Positions 17,898 to 24,996 of a DNA stretch of 64,000 nt are shown here, piece after piece (positions within the stretch are counted from its first letter, which is position 1; each line of letters opens with the position of its first letter). The stretch is from assembly GCA_021325355.1 (NCBI GenBank), contig JAJPHI010000018.1:186001-250000 (forward strand), read 5' to 3'. The position numbers and the translations under genes are program-made. The notes beneath the pieces are model-generated. The model saw nothing but the letters and a program-made list of their open reading frames with translations. It was not told the DNA's origin and did not search any database. Origin of the DNA: Pseudomonadota bacterium (GTDB taxonomy: Bacteria; Desulfobacterota; Binatia; Binatales; Binataceae).

Positions 17898-17931
17898 AAC
17901 TTTTATCGCCAGGCGACTCGCCGCGATCTTT

Positions 17932-18828
17932 TCAGGCCGCGTTCTCCTCCGAGAGCACGGTTTCCCTGGCGTAGATACGCGGACGGAACCATCCGTTGAC
18001 GAAGTAGCCGTAGAGCAGATAAAGGTCAAATGCGATTACAGCTAACCAGATAAGGTAGGCATTGGGTGAAGATGCCAGTTTAAGCTCGATGACTGTCCGG
18101 GAGAGGCCGAAGCCGATAATCCAGGCGTCGAAGCTCATGCAGATGCGGCGGAAGGTTTCGCTGGTCAGGCGGCGCAGGGCATAGGTGCCGAGCGGCAGAC
18201 CGATCAGGAGGGCGGGAGCGATCGGCGCGACGAGTTCCAGGCTCCGGCGCGTGAACAGGCCGAGGGCGAAATAGGCGATCGCAGTGAAAGTCGTCTCAGC
18301 CACCCTGACGGTTCCCAAAGCCGCGCGAAATTCCTCCATCTCGAGGCCCTGATTGTTGAACAGCAGCGCGAGCGGCGGGCCCGAAATCGTGGTCGTGGCG
18401 TAGAGCGTGCCGACACCGAGGCCGATGGGCGCGGCGGCGAAGCGTTCGGCGCGTAGGCGGCGGCGGAATCCTGCGGCCTGCAGGAGCACGAACGGCAGGA
18501 TAACGATATAGGTCGCGAGCTTGAGCCATCCGCCATTGACGTGGCTGAGGAGATAACTGCCGAGCACAATGCCGGGCAGCAGGCCGATGAGGATTGGCAG
18601 CGTCCGGGCCTTGACGGCCGCAAAGCTGCGGCGGTTCAGAATCACCACCCAGGTATTGACCGCGAGCTCGACCAAGACCAGCGCGGGACTCAGGATGCGG
18701 TTGGAAAAGAACAGCAAGGCGACCGGTACCGTGAGGGAGGAAAAACCGTAACCCAGGGCGCCGTTGACCGTTGCGGCAAACAGGGCAATCGCAAAAAGGA
18801 CCGCCGTTCCGGTATCGAGATGTATCAT
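17932..18828 (-). CDS. TauE/SafE-family sulfite or sulfonate exporter
   Basis: The 298-residue membrane protein has about eight to nine hydrophobic segments and the duplicated TauE/SafE layout. The N-terminal GALGYGFSSLTVPVALLFF corresponds to the family's G-x-G-G/F motif. A second copy of the fold begins near residue 150 (PPLALLFNNQG). Members export sulfite, sulfoacetate or related organosulfur anions. Its place between the SAM-controlled operon and cysC-sat supports a role in sulfur flux, but direction and substrate are inferred. It has its own strong promoter at 18887-18859. Confidence 0.85.
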   Translation of the reverse strand: MIHLDTGTAVLFAIALFAATVNGALGYGFSSLTVPVALLFFSNRILSPALVLVELAVNTWVVILNRRSFAAVKARTLPILIGLLPGIVLGSYLLSHVNGGWLKLATYIVILPFVLLQAAGFRRRLRAERFAAAPIGLGVGTLYATTTISGPPLALLFNNQGLEMEEFRAALGTVRVAETTFTAIAYFALGLFTRRSLELVAPIAPALLIGLPLGTYALRRLTSETFRRICMSFDAWIIGFGLSRTVIELKLASSPNAYLIWLAVIAFDLYLLYGYFVNGWFRPRIYARETVLSEENAA

Positions 18829-18858
18829 TTAACTCTAGTATTTTAATGGACTAAAAAG

Positions 18859-18887
18859 AATTTAGACGATTGGTAAGCGTGGGTCAA
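18859..18887 (-). promoter_or_regulatory. Sigma70-type promoter of the TauE/SafE gene
   Basis: On the minus strand, TTGACC (18887-18882) and TAAATT (18864-18859) are separated by exactly 17 bases. They lie in an AT-rich 168-bp gap between the HAD gene and tauE. The predicted start gives a leader of about 25 bases before the ATG at 18828. This separates tauE from the upstream SAM-riboswitch operon. Confidence 0.6.
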
Positions 18888-18996
18888 TGGGAAAATTCGT
18901 GCGAGAAGCTGACTTATTGCCAGCTTAATGAACGATTCAGAAAACTCGTCCGATCAGCGACCTGACAGGTTGTTTACAGCTTACTTGACGAATCAA

Positions 18997-19761
18997 CTAG
19001 ACTTGCGTCTGTATCCGGGCGTCGAGCTCGGCCGGTGAGCCGACCACCGCCGCGCCGGCACGTTCAAGGCGGGCTCGCGCCTCCGCCGTTGGCGCGATAC
19101 CGAGAAACCGCACCTGCGCGGCCGCGGCCGCCGCAAGATCGGTCACCGCGTCACCGACGAAGACCGCGTCGGCGGGCGCGGCTCCGCAGAGGTCAAGGGC
19201 GCGGCGAAGCGTGTCGGGGGCGGGTTTGAGCGGCAGCAGCGCGTCGCGCCCGACCATCGCCGAAACCGTGTCGTCGAGTTGATGGCGGGCGAGCCATGCC
19301 CGGACGGTACGCGACGAATTCGAGGTGACGATCGCGACCGTCCGTGCGGCCGCGCGGAGCCGCCGCAGGAGCGCGCTCGTGCCGACGAGGGCCGCCGCCG
19401 TGGCGGCGCCCCGCAGTTCATACGCTTCGATTATGGCCGAGGCGCGGCGGAGCAGTTCGCGCGGTTCGCGTGCGGCGAGGCCTTGGACGGCGAAGGGTCC
19501 GGGCGCGCCGTCGGACGCCCCGCCGAGACGGCTGCGGAGAAGCTCGAAGAGGAGGAGATTGCCGCGTGGAACTTCATTGAAGAGCTCTTCCGGGACGCCC
19601 GACCGCCGCAGGTAGGCTTCGAGTTCGATACGGCTCGCGGCCCAATCGACGGTGGGCTCGAGGGCGACCAGGGTATTGTCGAAATCGAAGAGCCACACGC
19701 GCGCGGCGCGCCAATCTGGTGCCGAGCGGCTGGCCGCGGGGGTCATCGTGCGTTCGCTCAC
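18997..19761 (-). CDS. HAD-superfamily hydrolase, last gene of the SAM-riboswitch operon
   Basis: The 254-residue protein begins at GTG 19761, overlapping the preceding stop by 4 bases. HAD motifs are complete: VWLFDFDNTLV (DxDxT), VTSNSSRT (motif II), LKPAPDTLR (motif III Lys) and VFVGDAVTD (motif IV). A large helical cap lies between motifs I and II, so it is a C1-type phosphatase. Substrate unknown; as the last gene of a sulfur-amino-acid operon it could act on a phosphorylated precursor or clean up by-products, but that is speculation. Confidence 0.85.
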   Translation of the reverse strand: MSERTMTPAASRSAPDWRAARVWLFDFDNTLVALEPTVDWAASRIELEAYLRRSGVPEELFNEVPRGNLLLFELLRSRLGGASDGAPGPFAVQGLAAREPRELLRRASAIIEAYELRGAATAAALVGTSALLRRLRAAARTVAIVTSNSSRTVRAWLARHQLDDTVSAMVGRDALLPLKPAPDTLRRALDLCGAAPADAVFVGDAVTDLAAAAAAQVRFLGIAPTAEARARLERAGAAVVGSPAELDARIQTQV

Positions 19762-20348
19762 GCCGTGCGCGGGGCGGCGAGGCGCGCGGCGTAACCGTCG
19801 AAGTCGATCCGCCGGCCGGAATGGTCGGTGATACCGGCCAGGGTCTTCAGAATCTCGGTTGCCGCGACCATGGTGACCAGATCGCTAACCGCCGCGGGCC
19901 TCGTGAACGGCCGCAGCAGTTCGGGTGGAGGCGGCGTGTCGAGGATCGTGATTGCGGCCGGATGGTCGAGCCGGGTGATAATCGCCGAGTCAAATTGACC
20001 GCGCGCGCACAGCGCCTGGGCGAGAGCGCGGCTCGCCGCGCTGCCGATGAATAGCGCCGCGAGGTGCGCCGGACGTGGCGGCTCGTCGTCGGCGGTAATC
20101 GCGACGTCGGGATTGAGCGCGCGGGCGTGCGCGAGTATCCGCGCGCGATCGCCGCCGGGTTCTGCGGGCCGCAGCTCGAGACGGCCGACGCCGGCCCCGA
20201 CCAGGTAGTAGAGAACCGGCTCGAGGCGCTCGAGGTCGCCGGCGAGGAGCACGGTTGAGGCGAGCAGGCGCTGCTGAGCGACCCCGCCCATCTCGCCGAC
20301 GATGAGCTGGCGGCTGTAGCGCTCGATCTGTTCGTGGGTCAACGCCAA
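19758..20348 (-). CDS. Degenerate E1-like (ThiF/MoeB fold) protein, predicted non-catalytic E1 subunit
   Basis: The protein has 196 residues. The N-terminus ALTHEQIERYSRQLIVGEMG is a textbook E1/MoeB arm; Arg13 aligns with MoeB Arg14, which reaches into the partner subunit's ATP site. The rest has lost catalysis: the GxGGLG nucleotide loop is replaced by LLAGDLERLEP, and the Asp, Asn/Arg, Lys and Mg-binding Asp of active E1s are absent, as are the zinc cysteines. The end (SDLVTMVAATEILKTLAGI) keeps the last E1 helix. It pairs logically with the active E1 at 23203-23907, which has the site but not the arm. Confidence 0.8.
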   Translation of the reverse strand: MALTHEQIERYSRQLIVGEMGGVAQQRLLASTVLLAGDLERLEPVLYYLVGAGVGRLELRPAEPGGDRARILAHARALNPDVAITADDEPPRPAHLAALFIGSAASRALAQALCARGQFDSAIITRLDHPAAITILDTPPPPELLRPFTRPAAVSDLVTMVAATEILKTLAGITDHSGRRIDFDGYAARLAAPRTA

Positions 20349-20363
20349 GGGGGACGGCCGCGG

Positions 20364-20645
20364 CTATTCGATGACGTTTTTTTCAATGGGCTCGACCGTG
20401 ACGCCGGTCTGCCGGAGCCAAACGAGCGCGCGTTCGAGCTGATCGCGATTGCCTTCGAGCTCGACGGCCACCAGTCCCATATCCTCGGAGACGCTGGCGC
20501 CGCGGATATTGAACACCAGGTCAAATTTCTTGACCAGATGGTAGAGAATCGGCTCCCGGATAAGGGCGCGGGGATAGCTCAGGTAGTAGCGTTCGCGGAG
20601 ACGTTCCACCGGCTTACCAATCGTTCTATCCGATCGCGTCGCCAT
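20364..20645 (-). CDS. NIL-domain protein
   Basis: The protein has about 93 residues from the Met at 20645 (other in-frame Mets at 20663 and 20654). After the start, RYYLSYPRALIREPILYHLV is the standard NIL opening, followed by the ferredoxin-like beta-alpha-beta pattern ending IEKNVIE. NIL domains form the C-terminal regulatory part of the methionine importer MetN. They also occur in archaeal proteins linked to homocysteine synthesis, so the family points to methionine. The gene overlaps the 3' end of the cysteine-synthase-like gene by 67-85 bases in another frame. Confidence 0.88.
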   Translation of the reverse strand: MATRSDRTIGKPVERLRERYYLSYPRALIREPILYHLVKKFDLVFNIRGASVSEDMGLVAVELEGNRDQLERALVWLRQTGVTVEPIEKNVIE

Positions 20646-21625
20646 TGCTGCCATCCAATCCACAGGTTAGTTGACAGATAACGATCGCCGAAATCGGCAA
20701 AAATGGTGACGACGCAGCCTTCACGCAGACTGCACGCCACCTTGAGCGCGGCGACCATTGCGGCTCCCGATGACTGGCCGACCAGGACGCCTTCGACCTG
20801 GCCGAGCGCATAGACCATGTCGTAAGCGTCTTCGGTGCTGACGGCAATCTTGTCGTCGAGTTCGGCTTCGTTATAGATGCCGGGGACGATCGAGGTGGCC
20901 ATGTGCTTGAGGCCTTCGAGTCCGTGCATCGCGTCGTCGGGCTCCATCCCGATTACCCGGATGGCGGGATTGCGGGATTTGAGGTAGCGCCCGGTGCCCA
21001 TCACGGTGCCGCTGGTGCCGAGCCCGGCGACGAAATGGGTCACGGTGCCGCCGGTCTGACGCCAGATTTCGGGTCCGGTGGTTTGAAAATGGGCCAGCGG
21101 GTTCGCCGCGTTGTTATATTGATCGGGCTTGAAGTAGCGGTCGGGATTTTCGGCGATGATCTTGCGGCATAGCAGGATGGCGCCGTCGGAACCTTCGAGC
21201 GGATCGGAATAGATGGGGCGGGCGCCGAAGGCCTCGATAATTTTCTTGCGCTCCTTGCTGACGTTGGCGGCCATCACCAGCTCGACCGGATAACCCAGCG
21301 CCGCTCCGACCATCGCGAGGGCGATACCGGTATTGCCCGAGGTCGAATCGATAATCACCTTGCCGGGCCGCAGATCGCCGCGCTCGAGCCCGATCTCGAC
21401 CATCTTGCGCGCCGGCCGATCCTTGACCGAACCGCCGGGATTGAAGCCTTCGAGCTTGGCGAACACCCGCACCCCGGGACGGACGAGTCCTTCGGTCAGC
21501 CGGGTGATTTCGAGCAGCGGCGTGTTGCCGATAAGCTCGAGCACGCTCGACGCGCGCTGGATCGGCGTCGGTTCGGATCTAACGTCCGCCGGCGATTGCC
21601 GGGACGATCGAGATATCGTCGCCAT
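20579..21625 (-). CDS. cysM: Cysteine synthase-like PLP enzyme (CysK/CysM family)
   Basis: The 348-residue fold-type II PLP enzyme has the lysine in NPGGSVKDRPARK, the phosphate-binding STSGNTGIALAMVGA and GTSGTVMGTGRYLK. The family makes cysteine from O-acetylserine or O-phosphoserine and sulfide or a thiocarboxylated carrier. Since the carrier gene is directly upstream (47-base overlap), a CysO-CysM-like reaction is plausible. The usual end is GDRYLSTNLW; about 22 extra residues continue into the NIL gene. No closer start than ATG 21625 is obvious. Confidence 0.88.
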   Translation of the reverse strand: MATISRSSRQSPADVRSEPTPIQRASSVLELIGNTPLLEITRLTEGLVRPGVRVFAKLEGFNPGGSVKDRPARKMVEIGLERGDLRPGKVIIDSTSGNTGIALAMVGAALGYPVELVMAANVSKERKKIIEAFGARPIYSDPLEGSDGAILLCRKIIAENPDRYFKPDQYNNAANPLAHFQTTGPEIWRQTGGTVTHFVAGLGTSGTVMGTGRYLKSRNPAIRVIGMEPDDAMHGLEGLKHMATSIVPGIYNEAELDDKIAVSTEDAYDMVYALGQVEGVLVGQSSGAAMVAALKVACSLREGCVVTIFADFGDRYLSTNLWIGWQQWRRDRIERLVSRWNVSANATT

Positions 21626-21857
21626 CCTTGACCTTTGAATCGAGCGCGCTGAGGAAACGGATATCGTCGCCGTTCAGGTAGACATTGACGAAGCGGCGCA
21701 GCTCGCCCTTCTCGTCGAGCAGCCGTTCGCCGATCCCGGGATGACGCCGGTCGAGGTCCTGAATGACGGCCTTGATCGAGTCGCCCTCGGCGGCCACCTC
21801 GTCATTCCCGCCGGTAAAGCGCCGCAGCGGGGTCGGCACACGAACTTTAATTCCCAT
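21579..21857 (-). CDS. MoaD/ThiS-family sulfur carrier protein ending in Gly-Gly-Arg
   Basis: The 92-residue ubiquitin-like protein begins IKVRVPTPLRRFTGG and ends DDISIVPAIAGGR. The family carries sulfur as a C-terminal glycyl thiocarboxylate made by an E1-like enzyme. Here an Arg (residue 92) follows the diglycine, and the codons read GGC GGA CGT TAG, so this is not a misread. The residue must be removed before activation, as trimming proteases do for some other carriers. It most resembles the CysO/HcyS type that serves amino acid synthesis. It is 32 bases after the threonine-synthase-like gene. Confidence 0.92.
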   Translation of the reverse strand: MGIKVRVPTPLRRFTGGNDEVAAEGDSIKAVIQDLDRRHPGIGERLLDEKGELRRFVNVYLNGDDIRFLSALDSKVKDGDDISIVPAIAGGR

Positions 21858-21889
21858 TGCCCTGACCTTACCTCCTGAGCGCGGCCCGG

Positions 21890-23206
21890 CTAAGCGGCGC
21901 CGGCGAGCGGCCGCGCGGTGCCGTTGAGACGCTCGAACAAGGCGTCGAAGTCCTTGAGCCGCGCTTCGATTACATACGGCTGCGGCAGTCCCTGCGCAAC
22001 CGCTTCGAGCGTCTTGTAGCCGTTGCCGGTAACCGCGACCACCACGGTTTCGTGGGGATCGATGCGCCGTTGGGCGACGAGCTTCATGGCGACGGCGAGG
22101 GTGGTACCACCAGCCGGTTCGGCAAAGATCCCCTCGCAGCGGGCCAGCAGGTTAATCGCCTCGATGATTTCCGGGTCGCTCGCGACTTCGCCCCATCCGC
22201 CCGATTCGCGCACGGCCCTGAGCACGTAAAAACCGTCGGCCGGGTTGCCGATCGCGATCGACTTGGCGATGGTATCAGGTTTGACCGGCGTAATCAGGTC
22301 GGTGCCCTTGTGCAGGGCGTTGATTACCGGCGCGGAGCCGGCGGCCTGGGCGCTGTGGACCTTGCAGGCGGAATCGTCGATGAGGCCGACCTCTTTAAGC
22401 TCCTTAAAGGCCTTGGCGACCTTGGGCAGGATGGTGCCGCCGGCCGTCGGAATCACGATATGGTCGGGCAGGCGCCAGCCGAGTTGCTCGGCGACTTCGA
22501 AGCCGTAGGTCTTGGCCCCTTCGGTGTAGTAGGGCCGCAGATTGATATTGACGAAGGCCCAACCGTACTTATCGGCAATTTCACTGCACAGTCGGTTGAC
22601 GTCGTCATAGTTGCCGCGAATCGTGATGACGGAGGCGCCGTAGAGCGTCGAACCGACGATCTTGCCGGCCTCGACGCCCTCGGGCATGAAGATCACGCAA
22701 TTGAGCCCGGCACGCGCGGCGTGCGCGGCGACGGCAGTGGCGAGATTGCCGGTCGAGGCGCAGGAGACGGTCTTGAAACCGAACTCGCGCGCCTTCGAGA
22801 TGGCGACCGAGACCACCCGATCCTTGTAGGAGAGCGTCGGATGGTTGACGGTGTCATCCTTGATGTAGAGCTCCTTGAGGCCGAGCTCGGCACCGAGGCG
22901 CGCGGCTTTGACCAAAGGGGTGAAGCCGGAGTGGGGACCGACCTGAGGTTCGCCGGCGACCGGCAACAGCTCGCGATAGCGCCAGAGGTTGCGCGGACGC
23001 GCTTCGATGAGGCTGCGCGAAACCGCGCGCCGCATCCGCGCATAGTCGTAGATGACTTCGAGCGGACCGAAGCACATTTCGCAGACGTGCAGCGGACTCA
23101 ACGGATAGGTCTGACCGCATTCGCGGCATTTGAGGTCGGTAACGAAGGTCTCTTCTTGTGTCCGCACTTTCGCAGACTCCTTATTCAAGCGCTTGCGCGC
23201 TGTCAC
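21890..23206 (-). CDS. thrC: Threonine synthase-like PLP enzyme with N-terminal zinc ribbon
   Basis: The 438-residue enzyme starts at GTG 23206, overlapping the E1 stop. Residues 25-50 hold CRECG and CEMCF, a zinc ribbon seen in one threonine synthase subgroup. The PLP lysine is in PTLSYKDRVV, the phosphate cup is SCASTGNLATAVAAHAA, and IPTAGGTILPKVAKA is the glycine-rich loop. The family acts on O-phosphohomoserine. In a SAM-riboswitch operon with a sulfur carrier, the alternative is that phosphohomoserine is sulfhydrylated to homocysteine rather than hydrated to threonine. Sequence alone does not decide. Confidence 0.88.
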   Translation of the reverse strand: MTARKRLNKESAKVRTQEETFVTDLKCRECGQTYPLSPLHVCEMCFGPLEVIYDYARMRRAVSRSLIEARPRNLWRYRELLPVAGEPQVGPHSGFTPLVKAARLGAELGLKELYIKDDTVNHPTLSYKDRVVSVAISKAREFGFKTVSCASTGNLATAVAAHAARAGLNCVIFMPEGVEAGKIVGSTLYGASVITIRGNYDDVNRLCSEIADKYGWAFVNINLRPYYTEGAKTYGFEVAEQLGWRLPDHIVIPTAGGTILPKVAKAFKELKEVGLIDDSACKVHSAQAAGSAPVINALHKGTDLITPVKPDTIAKSIAIGNPADGFYVLRAVRESGGWGEVASDPEIIEAINLLARCEGIFAEPAGGTTLAVAMKLVAQRRIDPHETVVVAVTGNGYKTLEAVAQGLPQPYVIEARLKDFDALFERLNGTARPLAGAA

Positions 23207-23907
23207 GATCCGAGCACACGGGCGCCGTCAGGCGCGCGCCAATCACAGCGACATCCGGGACGGCGGCCGATTTCCGTTACGCGGATACGGCCGCGGCGGC
23301 CATCGTAGGTAAGCATCTGACCGGCCAGTTCGAGCGCTTCGCCGCGCAGCCATCGGAGGGCCTCGGCGGCCTGGGTGATGCCGATCGCGCCGGCAACCGG
23401 ACCGATGATTCCGGCGTCACGGCAGCTCGCGCTCTCGTCGGCGTCGGGCGGTTCCTCGAACAGGCAGCGCAGGCAGGCGGTGCGCCCGGGAACCACCGTC
23501 ATCGTCTGGCCCGTCATCCCGAGCACGCCGCCATAGGCGAACGGCGTGCCGGTCTCGATACAGACATCGTTAATCAGAAACTTGGTCGTCGGATTATCGA
23601 CCGCGTCGATGACGAAGGTCGCGGCCGCAATCAGGGCGTGGGCGTTCGCCGAATCGAGCATCAGCCGATGCGTAACGACCTCGACGCCGGGAGCATTAGC
23701 CGCGAGCCATCGGGCCGCTGCCGCGACCTTCGGCTGACCGCGATCGGCGTCGCGATAGATGATCTGGCGGGGCAGGTTCGAGAGCTCGACCGGATCGGCA
23801 TCGACCAGGGCAAGTTTGGCGCCGCCGCGAGCGAGGGTCATCAGGGCGGGCGCGCCAAGACCGCCGACGCCGACTACGAGTACGCTTTGCTTGACCGAAT
23901 CGCTCAT
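23203..23907 (-). CDS. E1-like adenylyltransferase (ThiF/MoeB family), active subunit lacking the N-terminal arm
   Basis: The protein has 234 residues. The catalytic set aligns fully with MoeB: GVGGLG (13-18), Asp36, Arg47 in SNLPRQ, Lys60 in GQPKV, Asp104 in DAVDN, and Cys162 in the SASCRDAG thioester region. Zinc ligands are CLRC (145-148) and an unusual Cys-Arg-Cys (219-221) instead of CxxC. The protein starts straight into the Rossmann strand, so the RYxRQ arm of MoeB/ThiF is missing. It would adenylate and thiocarboxylate the carrier at 21579. It is the first gene after the SAM riboswitch. Confidence 0.92.
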   Translation of the reverse strand: MSDSVKQSVLVVGVGGLGAPALMTLARGGAKLALVDADPVELSNLPRQIIYRDADRGQPKVAAAARWLAANAPGVEVVTHRLMLDSANAHALIAAATFVIDAVDNPTTKFLINDVCIETGTPFAYGGVLGMTGQTMTVVPGRTACLRCLFEEPPDADESASCRDAGIIGPVAGAIGITQAAEALRWLRGEALELAGQMLTYDGRRGRIRVTEIGRRPGCRCDWRAPDGARVLGS

Positions 23908-23934
23908 CTTCGTGCGCGGCGATCCGGAGCCCGA

Positions 23935-23974
23935 GTAAACGAAAACCCTCGCCCGAATGACAAGGACGAGGGTT
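23935..23974 (-). terminator. Intrinsic terminator of the SAM riboswitch with competing antiterminator
   Basis: On the minus strand, AACCCTCG pairs with CGAGGGTT followed by TTCGTTT (stem arms at about 23974-23967 and 23951-23944). The 3' strand of riboswitch helix P1, AAGGCGAG (23990-23983), can instead pair with CTCGTCCTT (23970-23962) with one bulged base. That opens the terminator. The two folds are mutually exclusive, as expected of a SAM-off transcriptional switch. Confidence 0.85.
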
Positions 23975-23985
23975 CTGCAACTCTC

Positions 23986-24105
23986 GCCTTATCTTCCAAG
24001 ACCTTTATCAAGGTCTCGCAGGATTTAGCACCAGCACCCCTTCGATAATTGGGGCCGGTTGCTGCGGCATCGTAGGGCCCGTCCCTCCGCCGCTCTGGAT
24101 AAGGC
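23986..24105 (-). ncRNA. SAM-I (S-box) riboswitch
   Basis: Read on the minus strand, the region opens with CTTATCCAGAG (P1 and start of the core), then GGCGGAGGGA and GGCCC, GCAGCAACCGG, GGTGCTGGTGCTAAATCC, and closes with GATAAGGC. P1 is GCCTTATC (24105-24098) with GATAAGGC (23993-23986), eight pairs. These are the conserved S-box landmarks. It lies 78 bases before the ThiF start and is followed by a terminator, so high SAM should switch the operon off. A TTGACA (24149-24144) upstream may be the -35; no convincing -10 is visible. Confidence 0.95.
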
Positions 24106-24149
24106 CGCGATCTGGGGGTTAGCGTGCTACAAGCCGGCGGGGTTGTCAA

Positions 24150-24171
24150 CTCCCGACCGCGCGGTCAGGAG
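24150..24171 (-). terminator. Hairpin after the MlaC-like gene
   Basis: CTCCTGACCGC pairs with GCGGTCGGGAG on the minus strand (11 pairs, one G-T) directly after the mlaC-like stop at 24180. No T-run follows, so it may be a factor-assisted terminator separating this gene from the riboswitch promoter. Confidence 0.4.
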
Positions 24172-24179
24172 CGGTCAGA

Positions 24180-24848
24180 TCATCCGCCGCCGAGCTGCTG
24201 CTGCTTGGCTCTCAGTTCATTCAGCAACTGGTTGACGCCGTGATCCTGGATGACGCGGTCGAACTGCGCGCGATAGTTTTCGACCATGCTGACGCCGGAG
24301 AGGGCCACGTCATAGACCAGCCATCCGGCCGCCTTATGTTCGAGCCGGAAGGTGATGGGATTGGAGCTGCGGTCGGGATTGGTCACGGTGCCGTCCACTT
24401 CGGCATAGCCGGGTGCGGAAAGCTCGGCCTTATCGACCGTGATATTGAGATCGACGTAATCCTGAATCCGGTCGAGATAGATCTGTTCGATGAAGCCCGT
24501 GAAGAGCGTGACGAACTCCTGACGCTGGGTCGGGGTCAATTCGGACCAATGATCGCGGATCGTCGCCTGCGCCATCCAGGGTAAATCGAGGTCGCGCTCG
24601 GCGAGCCGTCGCAAGGCCGCGCGCCGTTGAGCGAGTGGCAGCGCGCGATTGTGCAGAATGGCCATCGCTTCGTTGAGCTCTGACCTGACCGCGGCCAGCG
24701 CCGATGCGGCGGTATCCGGCTGTGCCGATGCCGGCCAGGGCATCAAGGCGATAATCGCCAGAAGCAGAGCGGTGGCAAGCCGAGGCGGGTGGCGCAAAGC
24801 TCGGTACCTCCACCTTTCAGGAAACCGCGCTCCAGCAGAGTCAGTCAA
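24180..24848 (-). CDS. MlaC/Ttg2D-family periplasmic phospholipid-transport protein
   Basis: The protein has 222 residues. A hydrophobic segment ending MPWPASA-QP near residue 43 is a signal peptide. The mature part has the MlaC pattern: repeated helices, LPWMAQATIRDHWSELTPTQ, FVTLFTGFIEQIYLDRIQDY, and beta strands VDGTVTNPDRSSNPITFRLE and WLVYDVALSGVSMVENYRAQF. MlaC shuttles lipids between membranes. No mlaDEF genes are in the window, so it is an orphan here; the related HpnM of hopanoid clusters is an alternative. Confidence 0.85.
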   Translation of the reverse strand: MTDSAGARFPERWRYRALRHPPRLATALLLAIIALMPWPASAQPDTAASALAAVRSELNEAMAILHNRALPLAQRRAALRRLAERDLDLPWMAQATIRDHWSELTPTQRQEFVTLFTGFIEQIYLDRIQDYVDLNITVDKAELSAPGYAEVDGTVTNPDRSSNPITFRLEHKAAGWLVYDVALSGVSMVENYRAQFDRVIQDHGVNQLLNELRAKQQQLGGG

Positions 24849-24996
24849 TGGGTTAAGGCGACCGTTTGCCCGCGCTGCGCGCGGATTTGGTGCAGCTTGC
24901 CTTGCCGATCATGGGCCGGCGGTGCTTTAAGTGGGGCAGCAGCTCGTCGGCAGTTTCCGCGATGCGCCGAACGGGAGAGGGCAAAGGGAGGCTATC

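Noticed and set aside
22052-23308. 418-codon plus-strand frame
   Set aside because: It is antisense to the threonine-synthase-like and E1 genes, which are strongly supported.
24150-24171. Second riboswitch or part of the S-box
   Set aside because: The hairpin lies upstream of P1 and matches no S-box helix. It is better read as the end of the MlaC-like transcript.
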